From Alphaproteobacteria bacterium (GTDB lineage Bacteria > Pseudomonadota > Alphaproteobacteria > CACIAM-22H2), in NCBI GenBank assembly GCA_016124335.1, contig WGNX01000002.1, positions 62,001 through 126,000 of the forward strand: a stretch of 64,000 bases of DNA. The letters run 5' to 3'. Under the pieces are notes generated by a model that did no database searches, had not been told where the DNA came from, and saw only the letters and a list, made by a program, of their open reading frames with translations. The position numbers and the translations under genes were made by a program. This document shows positions 27,191-35,489 of the stretch, piece after piece (the first letter of the stretch is position 1; each line of letters starts with the position of its first letter).

Positions 27191-28683
27191 CCTGCGCGGC
27201 CGAACCACGCTCTGCGCCGGGCTTTGTCGCGTTTGTCGACGAGTGGAACGGGCAACAGGGTCTCGTCACGCCGCCGATCCATCGGCGCATGGCGGAATGG
27301 CTCGCCGGCCATGCCGAATGCGGCTCGACGCGCCTTGTCCTGCTTGCCTTCCGCTCGAGCGGCAAGTCGACGCTCGTGGGCCTGTTCTGCGCCTGGCTGC
27401 TGGCACGGACACCCGACCTGCGCGTGCTCGTGCTGGCGGCGGAGGAAGGCCTCGCCAAGAAGATGGTGCGCAACGTAAAGCGCATCGTCGAGCGGCACCC
27501 GGCGACGGCCGGCCTCAAGCCGGCGCGCGCGCAGATCTGGGCGTCGGACCAGTTCGTCGTCGAGCGACAGGCCGAACTGCGCGATCCTTCGATGCTCGCG
27601 CGCGGACTTGCGGGCAACATCACGGGCAGCCGCGCGGACGTGGTGATCTGCGACGACGTCGAGGTGCCGAACACGAGCGACACGCCGGGCAAGCGCGCGG
27701 ACCTGCGCGAACGTCTGGCGGAGATCGACTATGTCCTCGTGCCGGGCGGCCTGCAGCTCTATATCGGCACGCCGCACACCTATTATTCGATCTATGCCGA
27801 TGCCGCGCGACCCGAAGCGGGCGAAACGGTGCCGTTTCTTGCCGGCTTCGAGCGTCTGACCATCCCCGTGCGCGATACCGAGGGCACATTCGCGTGGCCG
27901 GAGCGCTTCGGTGCGGCACGTGTCGCCGAAGTGCTCGAGCGAACCGGGCCGCAGAAATTCCGCGCGCAGATGCTTCTCCAGCCAACGGCCGACGGCGCAT
28001 GCCGGCTCGACCCGGACCGGCTCGTTCCCTACGACGAACCGATCGATTTCTCCGAAGCAAACGGACGTCCGGTGCTTCGCATCGCCGGCCGGCAGATGAT
28101 CTCGGCAAGTTGCTGGTGGGATCCTTCGTACGGGACCACGAAAGGCGACCGGTCCGTCGTCGCGATCGTGTTCACGGACGAGTTGAACCATGCATGGCTG
28201 CACGAGGTTGCCTACCTGGCGGCGGCGCGTCGCGACGGCGAGGACGAAGCGCAGGGATTCTGCCGTCAGGTCGCGGCATTCGCGATCCGCAATCGTGCGC
28301 CGTCCGTCGCGATCGAGACCAACGGCCTCGGCGCGTTCCTGCCCGGTCTCTTGCGACGCGAATTGTCGCGTTCGGGTGCCGGCTGCGCGGTGACGGGGGT
28401 CCATTCCAGCATCCCGAAGACGCGGCGCATTCTCGATGCGTTCGACGCGCGGCTCGCGGCCGGCATGCTGCATGCCCATCGCGACGTCCTGAAGACGCCA
28501 TTTCCCGCCGAGATGCGCGAGTGGCGCGCCGAAGCGACGGCCGGACGGGACGACGGGCTCGACGCGGTCGCCGGATGCCTTCTTGCCGAGCCGGTGCGCT
28601 TTGCGGCACCGCCGCGGCCCGAGCGTTCCGATTGGCGGCCCGGTGCCGGCGGCCATCGCGCGCATACCGATTTCCGCATCTGA
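27187..28683 (+). CDS. Large terminase subunit (DNA packaging ATPase-nuclease)
   Basis: The 498-residue packaging motor keeps all key residues. Walker A is FRSSGKST at 55-62, Walker B is VVICDDVEV with D156-D157, and the RNase H-like nuclease has D312 in WWDPSYG, E377 in AIETNG and D459 in DDGLDAVAG. It pumps DNA into the head through the portal and cuts it. In T7 the large terminase (gp19) also stands at the right end of the late region. No small terminase gene is recognisable beside it. It is coupled to the tail fibre gene by ATGA. Confidence 0.9.
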   Translation: MTCAAEPRSAPGFVAFVDEWNGQQGLVTPPIHRRMAEWLAGHAECGSTRLVLLAFRSSGKSTLVGLFCAWLLARTPDLRVLVLAAEEGLAKKMVRNVKRIVERHPATAGLKPARAQIWASDQFVVERQAELRDPSMLARGLAGNITGSRADVVICDDVEVPNTSDTPGKRADLRERLAEIDYVLVPGGLQLYIGTPHTYYSIYADAARPEAGETVPFLAGFERLTIPVRDTEGTFAWPERFGAARVAEVLERTGPQKFRAQMLLQPTADGACRLDPDRLVPYDEPIDFSEANGRPVLRIAGRQMISASCWWDPSYGTTKGDRSVVAIVFTDELNHAWLHEVAYLAAARRDGEDEAQGFCRQVAAFAIRNRAPSVAIETNGLGAFLPGLLRRELSRSGAGCAVTGVHSSIPKTRRILDAFDARLAAGMLHAHRDVLKTPFPAEMREWRAEATAGRDDGLDAVAGCLLAEPVRFAAPPRPERSDWRPGAGGHRAHTDFRI

Positions 28684-28702
28684 CAGACGAAGGGAAGCGA
28701 AC

Positions 28703-29002
28703 ATGGAACTTCTGGAACTGTCGCCCGGCATGGCGCTCGTCGCCGCCTCGGACGCATCGAGCTTCGGGGCGATCGCGTGGCTGTTCTGGAAACGCCATCA
28801 GGATCACGAGCGGATGCTCGAACGTCTGCGTCAGGCTTGCCTCGACGAAACGCGCGATCTGCGCCACGCGCTGGCCGAATTCAAGCTCGAGGTCGCGCGC
28901 GGCTACGCGTCGGTCGCCTACCTCAAGGACGTGGAAAATCGCCTTACCGCCCATCTGCTGCGCATCGAGGCAAAACTCGACGGCGCATCGGCCGGCGACT
29001 GA
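28703..29002 (+). CDS. Small membrane/coiled-coil protein (candidate lysis accessory)
   Basis: A 99-residue protein with one hydrophobic segment near residues 8-28 (ending IAWLFWKRH) followed by a charged amphipathic helix of about 60 residues. The position after the terminase and before a holin, and the single-span plus coil build, fit a spanin-like or holin-accessory protein, but no family is recognised. AAGGGAAG precedes the ATG at 28703; earlier in-frame starts lie inside the terminase gene. Confidence 0.6.
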   Translation: MELLELSPGMALVAASDASSFGAIAWLFWKRHQDHERMLERLRQACLDETRDLRHALAEFKLEVARGYASVAYLKDVENRLTAHLLRIEAKLDGASAGD

Positions 29003-29017
29003 AAGAGGAGAAAGAAC

Positions 29018-29548
29018 ATGCTGCCCGCACTTCTTGCCGAGATCGGCCTGCCGTTGCTGGCGCGGCTTGTCGGCGGCGCGCTCGGCACCATCGACCATCC
29101 GGCCGCGAAAGCCGCGGCCGAAGCCCTGAAGGCCGCGACCGGTTCGCTTGCGCCCGAACAGATCGCCGAGGCGAACCGCCATATCGAGGCGCTTGCGGCG
29201 ATGGAAAGCGCCTTCGACCGGGATGCGCTGCGCGAGGTCAATTCGTCGCTGCGCGCCGAAGTCGCGAGCGAGGATGCCTATGTCCGGCGCATGCGGCCCA
29301 CGTTCGGCTATGTGATGGCTGCGACCTGGGCCGCACAGATGGGCGCGGTCGCGTGGACGGTCGTTCGCGCCCCGGCGCAGGCGGCAAGCGTGATCGAATC
29401 GCTCGGCGCGCTGTCGGTGGTATGGTCGGTCGGCCTGTCGGTCCTTGGCGTCTATGTCTATCGCCGTTCGTCGGAGAAGGCGCTGGCGGCCGGGAGCGAG
29501 GACCCGGGCATCGCCGCACGGCTCGTTCGCGCGATACGCGGCGGCTAG
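29018..29548 (+). CDS. Three-helix holin (gene-transfer-release type)
   Basis: The 176-residue protein resembles the Pfam family described as 'holin of 3TMs, for gene-transfer release': an N-terminal hydrophobic segment, a soluble helical part with [18 protein letters not shown] and [19 protein letters not shown], and two more membrane helices around residues 98-150. The charged R-RP-G motif before the second helix is a family hallmark. It should permeabilise the inner membrane to release particles. AAAGAGGAG precedes the ATG. The stop overlaps the convergent chemoreceptor stop, so the cassette ends exactly here. Confidence 0.75.
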   Translation: MLPALLAEIGLPLLARLVGGALGTIDHPAAKAAAEALKAATGSLAPEQIAEANRHIEALAAMESAFDRDALREVNSSLRAEVASEDAYVRRMRPTFGYVMAATWAAQMGAVAWTVVRAPAQAASVIESLGALSVVWSVGLSVLGVYVYRRSSEKALAAGSEDPGIAARLVRAIRGG

Positions 29549-31233
29549 GCGGTCTCGGCGTCGGCTTCCGCTCCGGCTTCGCGCTCGCCGCCGCCGCTGG
29601 CGTTGTTGAGCAGCCGGTCGGCAATCCGCCGAAGCCCGGCGATGTCCTGCGCGACGGTGGCAATGGACGAACGCATGGCGCTCGATCCTGCCGTGACCTC
29701 GTTGATCTCGTGCGCGACGAACTGGATCTTCGCGGAGACTTCGCGCGAGGCACTCGCCGTCTGCGACACGTTGCGCGCAATCTCCTGCGTTGCCGCACCC
29801 TGCTGCTCCATCGCGGCGGCGATGGCGCCGGCAACGCCGTCGACCTCGCGGATGCGCACGCCGATCTCGCCCACGGCGTCGACCGCAGCTTTCATCGCCG
29901 AGAGGATCTCGCCCACCAGTCGGTCGATATCCTCGGTCGAACGGCCCGTCTGGCTGGCGAGGTTCTTGACCTCGGAGGCGACGACCGCAAAGCCGCGCCC
30001 CGCCTCGCCGGCGCGCGCGGCCTCGATCGTCGCGTTGAGCGCAAGAAGATTGGTATGGCCGGCGATTTCGCCGATGAGCTTGCTGACCTCGGAAATCCGG
30101 GCGACCACGTCGGACAGCGAACGGATCGTCGCCTGCGCGTTCTCGCCGCTCTCGACGGCCTGGCGCGTGACGGTCGATGCGCGCGCGACCTGGTGGGAGA
30201 TTTCGCGGATCGAGCTGGAAAGCTGTTCGGCCGCTGTCGAAACGGTCTGGACGTTGACGAGCGCTTCTTCCGACGCCGCCGCGACGGCCTGGCTTTCGGC
30301 CAGCACTTTTTCGGCCCGGTTCGCCATGCCCTGTGCCGCCTCGTCGACGGAGCCTGTCGCGACGGCGATCGAGTCGACGGCGCTCGACGTTTCGCGCACC
30401 GTCTCGGCCATCTCGGCCATCCGGCGGCGCCGGCGTTCCTCTGATTCGGCGGACATGCGCGTGGTTTCAGCGCGCAGGCGCTCGTTCTCGATCGCGTTCT
30501 CGCGGAAACGCGCGACCGCCGCGGCCATTTCGCCCACTTCGTCGGTCCGACCCTGGCCGGGGATTTCGACTTCGGTCGAACCGCCTGCCAGCCGGCTCAT
30601 GGCACTGCCCATCGCGCGGACCGGCGAGCCGATATTGCGCGCCAGCAGAACGCCGACAAGAGCCGCGACCAGGACCGCGAGCAGCACGGCGATGGAAAGC
30701 GCGACGACGACGCTTTCGACGATGCGGCCGGCTTCCTGGCGGAAATTGTAGCCTTGTTCCTTGGCCGCTTCGTTCAGGATCTCGAGCTTCGTTCCGAGAT
30801 CGCGGGTCAGGCCCTCCATCGCTTTCACGGCGGCGGCATCCGCACCGGCGCCGAAAATTCGGTCGCGTTGGGCGCCCCAGCGCTTCAGCGCTTCGCGGAC
30901 TGCGGCGACACGCGCCAGATTCTCGGTTTCGGGCGCGCGTTCTTCGACGATCGACAGATCGTCGAGGATGGCTTCTTCGTACTGTTTGACGGCTTTCGGG
31001 TCCGGCTTTTCGCCGGCACCGATCTTCGACAGGGCGCGGCCAAATGTGAGATCGAGCCGCGCGAAATTCGCCGACGCCGAGCTTGCGAAGTCGCTCGCCA
31101 TCAGCGGCCCGTCATAGAGGCGTTCGGTCAGCGCCGCGGAGCGGCGCAGCCCGACGACGGCATACGCGCCCATTGCCATCGTCACGAGAACGACGACTGC
31201 AAGACCGACGAGAATCTTGCCCCGAATGCGCAT
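29545..31233 (-). CDS. Methyl-accepting chemotaxis protein
   Basis: A 562-residue inner-membrane receptor. A first membrane helix at about 8-28, a periplasmic helical sensor domain to about 190, a second helix at about 190-215, a HAMP linker ([20 protein letters not shown]), and a cytoplasmic signalling domain with the hairpin tip [20 protein letters not shown] near residue 395. There is no CheR-binding pentapeptide; the tail is acidic ([13 protein letters not shown]). It should report to CheA/CheW. The ligand is unknown. It is convergent with the phage-like cassette. Confidence 0.93.
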   Translation of the reverse strand: MRIRGKILVGLAVVVLVTMAMGAYAVVGLRRSAALTERLYDGPLMASDFASSASANFARLDLTFGRALSKIGAGEKPDPKAVKQYEEAILDDLSIVEERAPETENLARVAAVREALKRWGAQRDRIFGAGADAAAVKAMEGLTRDLGTKLEILNEAAKEQGYNFRQEAGRIVESVVVALSIAVLLAVLVAALVGVLLARNIGSPVRAMGSAMSRLAGGSTEVEIPGQGRTDEVGEMAAAVARFRENAIENERLRAETTRMSAESEERRRRRMAEMAETVRETSSAVDSIAVATGSVDEAAQGMANRAEKVLAESQAVAAASEEALVNVQTVSTAAEQLSSSIREISHQVARASTVTRQAVESGENAQATIRSLSDVVARISEVSKLIGEIAGHTNLLALNATIEAARAGEAGRGFAVVASEVKNLASQTGRSTEDIDRLVGEILSAMKAAVDAVGEIGVRIREVDGVAGAIAAAMEQQGAATQEIARNVSQTASASREVSAKIQFVAHEINEVTAGSSAMRSSIATVAQDIAGLRRIADRLLNNASGGGEREAGAEADAETA

Positions 31234-31252
31234 CGTGGCTCCGTTCGGATAG

Positions 31253-31281
31253 GCGCCCCGGCGGGTGTGCCGCCGGGGCGC
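31253..31281 (-). terminator. Perfect 12-pair hairpin between cupredoxin and chemoreceptor genes
   Basis: GCGCCCCGGCGG (31253-31264) pairs completely with 31270-31281 around a five-base loop. It lies directly after the cupredoxin stop on the minus strand. No T-run follows, so it may end transcription only partly or protect the mRNA 3' end. Confidence 0.6.
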
Positions 31282-31287
31282 AAGCCG

Positions 31288-31611
31288 TTACTTGACCGTC
31301 AGCTTCATCTTCATCTGCGGATGAATCGCACAGCGGATCTCGCCGCTGCCTTCGCGGTCGAACTTGATGTCGCTCGATTCGCCGGGCTTCTGCACCTTCA
31401 GCTCGAAGGCGATGCCGGGGGACTGGGAGTAGACGTTGTGGGTGAACGGATCTTCGTTCTTGAAGACCAGCGTATCGCCCTTCGCGATCGTCAATTCCGC
31501 CTCCGAGAACTTCTTTTCGGACTGGACGACGGTGTGCGTGCCCGCGGCGAAAGCGTAGCTGCCCGCGGCACCGATGAACGTGGCGAGGACGGGAACAAGG
31601 TAGCGGCGCAT
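31288..31611 (-). CDS. Periplasmic cupredoxin (plastocyanin/azurin-like)
   Basis: The 107-residue product has a signal peptide (MRRYLVPVLATFIGAAGSYA) and a small blue-copper fold. The copper ligands are visible: His in DPFTHNVYS, Cys in GEIRCAIHPQM, then the following His and Met. It would carry electrons in the periplasm. It follows the di-haem peroxidase gene by 44 bases in the same direction, so it is likely that enzyme's electron donor. Confidence 0.9.
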   Translation of the reverse strand: MRRYLVPVLATFIGAAGSYAFAAGTHTVVQSEKKFSEAELTIAKGDTLVFKNEDPFTHNVYSQSPGIAFELKVQKPGESSDIKFDREGSGEIRCAIHPQMKMKLTVK

Positions 31612-31655
31612 CGTTTGTCTCCGGTTGCGTTTGTTCGGGTGAGTTGGGGTTGGGC

Positions 31656-32735
31656 TCAGGGAGCCTTGTGGTCGACCATCGGCAGGCTCGGCACCGGATA
31701 GGGCTTGTCCGGCGCGTCGAGCGAGAGCAGGAAATCGACGATGTCGCCGATCTCCGCCTTCGTCAGGTTGAGCGGGCGGACATGCTCGGAAACGCTCTCG
31801 CGCTTCACGTCGCCGCCGCGGTTGTAATGTTCGACCACCTTCGTGAGATTGGCGATCGAGCCGTCGTGCATGTAAGGCGCCGTCCGCCCGATTTCCCGCA
31901 GGGTGGGCGTCTTGAACGCGTGGTTCATGCTGGCGAGCTTGATGATCTTGATGCGCCCTTCGTCGGCATCGGAAAGGCCGATGTCGTAAAAGCTCTGGTC
32001 GGTGAAACTCCACCCCGAATGGCACGCCGCGCAATCCGCCTTCGTGTTGAAGAGCATGAAACCGCGCTTCGCCGATTCCGAAATCGCCTTTTCGTTGCCC
32101 TTGATCCAGTGATCGAACGGCGCTTCGCCGGAAACGAGGCCGCGCTCGAACACGGCGATGGCCCGCATGACGTTGTCCATCGTGATGCCGTCCTTCGGGA
32201 AGGCGGCCTTGAACGCGTCGCGGTAGCCGCCGATCGCGCCAAGCTCGGCGATCAGCTGGTCGGCCGGCTGGCCCATCACCCTCGGATTGCCGATGGGGCC
32301 CTTGACGTGCCCTTCGAGATATTCGGTGCGCCCGTCCCACGCCGTCTGTTCGGTCCAGGCGAGATTGAACAGCGTCGGCGCGTTGCGCACGTGGATGGCG
32401 CCCTTTTCGCCGACGCTCTTGGCCACGCCGTCGGTCCACGCCATGCCGGGAAGATGGCAGTTGGCGCAGGCCACGGCATTCGAGCCGGACAGGCGCGGAT
32501 CGAAGAACAGCATCTGGCCGAGCCGTTCTTTTTCCGGCGTGTACGGATTTTCGGCGAGATAGGGCACCTTCGTCGGGCGCACATAATCTTTCTTGTACTC
32601 GGCGATGGTCTTCCAGGGTTTCTGGAGCGGCAGATTTTGTGCTGACGCGGGCGCTGCAATCGCAGCGACAAGGGCAAGGGCGACTGCCGATATGGCGGCA
32701 AACCGTCCCGTGAGAGTTCCGGAATTCTTCTGCAT
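31656..32735 (-). CDS. Di-haem cytochrome c peroxidase / MauG-family protein
   Basis: The 359-residue periplasmic protein has a cleavable signal peptide ending in APASA and two c-type haem sites, CANCH near residue 91 and CAACH near 235. Further motifs are FFDPRLSGSNAVACANCH, RNAPTLFNLAW and AFKTPTLREIGRTAPYMHDGS, standard for bacterial di-haem peroxidases. It would reduce hydrogen peroxide or, as MauG-like members do, oxidise a protein substrate. It is followed by a cupredoxin in the same operon. Confidence 0.92.
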   Translation of the reverse strand: MQKNSGTLTGRFAAISAVALALVAAIAAPASAQNLPLQKPWKTIAEYKKDYVRPTKVPYLAENPYTPEKERLGQMLFFDPRLSGSNAVACANCHLPGMAWTDGVAKSVGEKGAIHVRNAPTLFNLAWTEQTAWDGRTEYLEGHVKGPIGNPRVMGQPADQLIAELGAIGGYRDAFKAAFPKDGITMDNVMRAIAVFERGLVSGEAPFDHWIKGNEKAISESAKRGFMLFNTKADCAACHSGWSFTDQSFYDIGLSDADEGRIKIIKLASMNHAFKTPTLREIGRTAPYMHDGSIANLTKVVEHYNRGGDVKRESVSEHVRPLNLTKAEIGDIVDFLLSLDAPDKPYPVPSLPMVDHKAP

Positions 32736-32811
32736 CTGTCGCCCCTTCTTTGAGCCTCGATGTCAATAAATTGCCGGACTGAATGTAAAAAGGCCACTAA
32801 TAAAGAGTGTA

Positions 32812-32843
32812 CATACATAGTGGTGACAATTTTTGAATGTATG
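32812..32843. promoter_or_regulatory. Inverted repeat in the AT-rich divergent promoter region
   Basis: CATACAT (32812-32818) and ATGTATG (32837-32843) flank 18 bases in the 200-base gap between the divergent di-haem peroxidase and DUF952 genes. The gap is clearly AT-richer than the genes. It may be an operator or promoter element; no known regulator box was recognised. Confidence 0.35.
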
Positions 32844-32935
32844 GCGGATGGCGTATCTTACAAACGTAGTTGAACAGGTTTTGACCAATCCTTGTGCTTC
32901 AACGTGTTCCCGAAGAGCGCTACGCTTGATCGGAA

Positions 32936-33283
32936 ATGCCGAATCCGATCTATCACATGTGCCGAAAAGACGAATGGGAGGCAGCGCTGACGTGCGGGCG
33001 CTACAATGGCTCGTCCCAAGATATTGCGGATGGTTACATACATTTTTCGACATCAAGGCAGATCGTGGCGAGTGCCGCAAAACATCGCGTGGGTCAGGAT
33101 GACCTTGTGCTGATCGAAGTCGAAGCCGACTCGATGGGAACCGCGTTGCGCTGGGAAGCGTCGCGCGGCGGCGATCTGTTCCCGCATCTTTACGCTGCGC
33201 TCTCGCCGGACGACGTTTCAAGAAGCGCTGCCCTGAAGCTTGGGCCGGACGGACGGCACGTTTTCCCGTGGGGGTTGGTGTGA
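32936..33283 (+). CDS. DUF952 family protein
   Basis: The 115-residue soluble protein matches DUF952: PIYHMCRKDEWEAAL, then DGYIHFSTSRQIVASAAKH, LVLIEVEADSMG, LRWEASRGGDLFPHLYAAL. The family has an ADP-ribosyltransferase-like fold and no settled function; it is very often found directly before pyrD in alphaproteobacteria, as here. Its stop overlaps the pyrD start as GTGA. Confidence 0.9.
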   Translation: MPNPIYHMCRKDEWEAALTCGRYNGSSQDIADGYIHFSTSRQIVASAAKHRVGQDDLVLIEVEADSMGTALRWEASRGGDLFPHLYAALSPDDVSRSAALKLGPDGRHVFPWGLV

Positions 33284-34329
33284 ACTGGTACGAGCTCGCC
33301 TTTCCGCTCATTCGCAACGTCGACCCCGAACTTGCACATGGCGTCGCGATCAAGGCGCTTGCGGCCGGCTTCGTGCCGACGCCGGCGCCGGTCGAAGATC
33401 CCGTCCTGCGCATGAATGTGTGGGGTCGCGAATTCCCGAACCCGGTCGGGCTGGCCGCCGGCTTCGACAAGGACGCCGAGGTGCCCGACGCGATGCTCGC
33501 CCAGGGCTTCGGCTTCGTGGAAATCGGTTCGGTCACGCCGCGCGCACAGCCGGGCAATCCGAAGAAGCGGCTCTTCCGGCTGTCGGCCGACGAAGCGGTG
33601 ATCAACCGCATGGGCTTCAACAGCCGCGGCCTCGAAGTCGCGACGGCCAATCTATCGGCGCGCAAACGGCGCGGGATCGTCGGCGTCAATCTCGGCAAGA
33701 ACAAGGAGACCGAGGATGCCGCCGACGACTATGTAAGGGGCGCTCTGGCGCTTGCACCCTTTGCCGATTATCTCGTGTGCAACGTCTCCTCGCCCAACAC
33801 GCCGGGTCTGCGGGCGCTGCAGGGGCGCGAAGCGCTCGACGGGCTCGTCGCGCGGGTGCAGGAAGCGCTCGGTTCGATCAGCAAGGCGCCGCCGCTGGTC
33901 TTCAAGATCGCGCCCGATCTTGCCGATGCGGATCTCGAAGACGTGGTCCGCGTGGCGCTCGACCGGCGCCTTGCAGGCCTCATCGTCGGCAATACGACGC
34001 TTTCGCGCCCGGCGAGCCTGCGCGACCCGCAGAAAGGCGAAGCGGGCGGGCTGTCGGGCCGCCCGCTGTTCGACCTTTCCACGCGCATGCTGGCAAAGGC
34101 CCGCGCGCTCGCCGGGCGCGACTTCGTCCTCATCGGCACGGGCGGCATCTCCGATGCGCGCGACGCCTACGCGAAGATCCGGGCCGGCGCCACGCTGGTC
34201 CAGCTCTATTCGGCGATGGTCTATCGCGGGCCGGGGCTTGCCGCCGACATCTGCCGCACGCTCCCGGCCCTTGTGAAAGCCGACGGTTTCGCCTCGATCG
34301 CCGAGGCGGTCGGCGCCGGTCCCGGTTGA
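33280..34329 (+). CDS. pyrD: Dihydroorotate dehydrogenase (quinone), class 2
   Basis: The 349-residue enzyme oxidises dihydroorotate to orotate in pyrimidine synthesis and passes electrons to quinone at the membrane. Class 2 features: an N-terminal amphipathic part (WYELAFPLIRNVDPELAH), AAGFDKDAEVPDAML, INRMGFNSRG, GVNLGKNKETEDAADDYV and NVSSPNTPGLRALQ with the catalytic serine, and GGISDARDAYAKIRAGA at the end. The GTG at 33280 gives overlap with DUF952; an in-frame GTG four codons earlier is possible. Confidence 0.95.
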   Translation: MNWYELAFPLIRNVDPELAHGVAIKALAAGFVPTPAPVEDPVLRMNVWGREFPNPVGLAAGFDKDAEVPDAMLAQGFGFVEIGSVTPRAQPGNPKKRLFRLSADEAVINRMGFNSRGLEVATANLSARKRRGIVGVNLGKNKETEDAADDYVRGALALAPFADYLVCNVSSPNTPGLRALQGREALDGLVARVQEALGSISKAPPLVFKIAPDLADADLEDVVRVALDRRLAGLIVGNTTLSRPASLRDPQKGEAGGLSGRPLFDLSTRMLAKARALAGRDFVLIGTGGISDARDAYAKIRAGATLVQLYSAMVYRGPGLAADICRTLPALVKADGFASIAEAVGAGPG

Positions 34330-34370
34330 CCCCGGCGCGCGGATAGGGAATACCGGACGCGAAGAGTCCC

Positions 34371-35489
34371 ATGCCGCCTGTCGTCCTCATCCTGCCTGCC
34401 GTCGTCTACACCGTCGCCGCCATCGCGGCGGGGCTGACGCTCGGCGTTCCCGTGGCGTTGGGCGTGTTCGCCGCCGCGGCGGCGATCCATGCGATCGTCC
34501 TTGCCGTGCGGCTTGCCGGCGCGCTTGACCATGCCGTGCGCGCGCAGGCCCAGATCCGCCGCGAACTCGGCCTTGCGCGCGAAGAGGCGCGCAGCATCCT
34601 CGAGGCGATCGAAAGCGCGGCCCGCACGCGCCCCGACCTCGGCCACGTGATGAACGAGGTCCGCGTGCTTCAGGGGCTTGTCGAGAAACTGTCGGGCCAG
34701 CCGGTTCCCAAACCCGGCGCGCCGGCGAAGTCGGACACCGCCTATGCCGACGCGCAGGTGCTGGAGATCGTGCGCGATGCGTTGCGCGAAAACCGCGTCG
34801 AACTTTACGTGCAGCCGATCGTCGACCTGCCGCAGCGCCGCCGCCGGCACTTCGAGTGCTTCAGCCGCATGCGCGCGCCCGACGGCAACGTGATCGGTCC
34901 GGAGCGCTACCTGCCGCTGGCCGAACAGGTCGGCCTCGTCACCGCGATCGACAACATGCTGCTGTTCCGCTGCGTCCAGCTCGTCCGCCGGATGCAGCGC
35001 ACGAACGCAGGCGCGGGCATTTTCGTCAACATCTCCGAACACACGCTTGCCGACACGCGCTTCTTCGCCGAATTCGTCACCTTCATGGCGCAGAACGCGG
35101 ACCTTGCGCACAATCTGGTGTTCGAACTGGCGGAAGGCCACGCGCGCCGTCTCAGCGAGATCCAGTGGGCCGAGCTTGACCGGCTCGGCAGCCTCGGCTT
35201 CCGTTTTTCGATGGATCAGGTCAGCGACATGCGCTTCGATCCGCATGCGCTGGCGAAGCGGAATTTCCGTTTCGTGAAGATCGACGCGCGCAAGGTCGTC
35301 GGGTACGCCAACGGGGCGACGGGTGCCGAGTTCCTGCGCATGCGTACCCAGATGATGGAAGCGCGCGTGGCGCTGGTGGTGGAAAAGATCGAGAGCGAGG
35401 CCGAACTGGTCGAGGTGCTCGATCTCGAAGCGGATTACGGTCAGGGTTTCCTGTTCGGCGAACCCAAGCCGCTGAAAGAGGAAAAGTGA
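34371..35489 (+). CDS. Membrane-anchored degenerate EAL-domain protein (TipF-like)
   Basis: The 372-residue protein has two N-terminal membrane helices (about residues 4-25 and 27-47), a short coiled region, and an EAL domain from about 125. The domain is degenerate: EAL is replaced by ECF (FECFSRM), the catalytic DDFG-type motif reads MDQVSD, while VKIDARK and EKIESEAE are retained. It should bind rather than cut cyclic di-GMP. This build matches TipF, the Caulobacter flagellar assembly regulator, though orthology is inferred. It is coupled by GTGA to the HAD gene. Confidence 0.75.
   Translation: MPPVVLILPAVVYTVAAIAAGLTLGVPVALGVFAAAAAIHAIVLAVRLAGALDHAVRAQAQIRRELGLAREEARSILEAIESAARTRPDLGHVMNEVRVLQGLVEKLSGQPVPKPGAPAKSDTAYADAQVLEIVRDALRENRVELYVQPIVDLPQRRRRHFECFSRMRAPDGNVIGPERYLPLAEQVGLVTAIDNMLLFRCVQLVRRMQRTNAGAGIFVNISEHTLADTRFFAEFVTFMAQNADLAHNLVFELAEGHARRLSEIQWAELDRLGSLGFRFSMDQVSDMRFDPHALAKRNFRFVKIDARKVVGYANGATGAEFLRMRTQMMEARVALVVEKIESEAELVEVLDLEADYGQGFLFGEPKPLKEEK

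Larger units (their letters stand above)
17163..29548 (+). mobile_element. T7-like (podoviral) structural cassette, possibly domesticated
   Basis: Fourteen genes lie here: a divergent S24 regulator and, on the plus strand, a permuted NlpC/P60-like protein, proline-rich protein, portal, scaffold, coat, small coat-linked protein, gp11-like, gp12-like, internal protein, tail fibre, large terminase, small membrane protein and three-helix holin. The order portal-scaffold-coat-tube-tube-internal-fibre-terminase is that of the late region of T7. No integrase, RNA or DNA polymerase, primase, small terminase, gp15/gp16 ejection protein or recognisable att site is present. Every gene is open and tightly spaced, and base use is like the chromosome apart from the AT-rich promoter patches. 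Confidence 0.85.

Noticed and set aside
17163..29548. An intact inducible prophage
   Set aside because: No integrase, replication or polymerase genes and no att repeats could be found, and the right edge is fused to a host gene stop. A complete phage genome is not present in this window.
17948..29548. A relative of the RcGTA (siphovirus-like) gene transfer agent cluster
   Set aside because: Portal, scaffold, tube, nozzle and fibre are of the T7 type and in T7 order; there is no tape-measure, major tail or HK97-type protease gene. Only the holin resembles the GTA-associated family.
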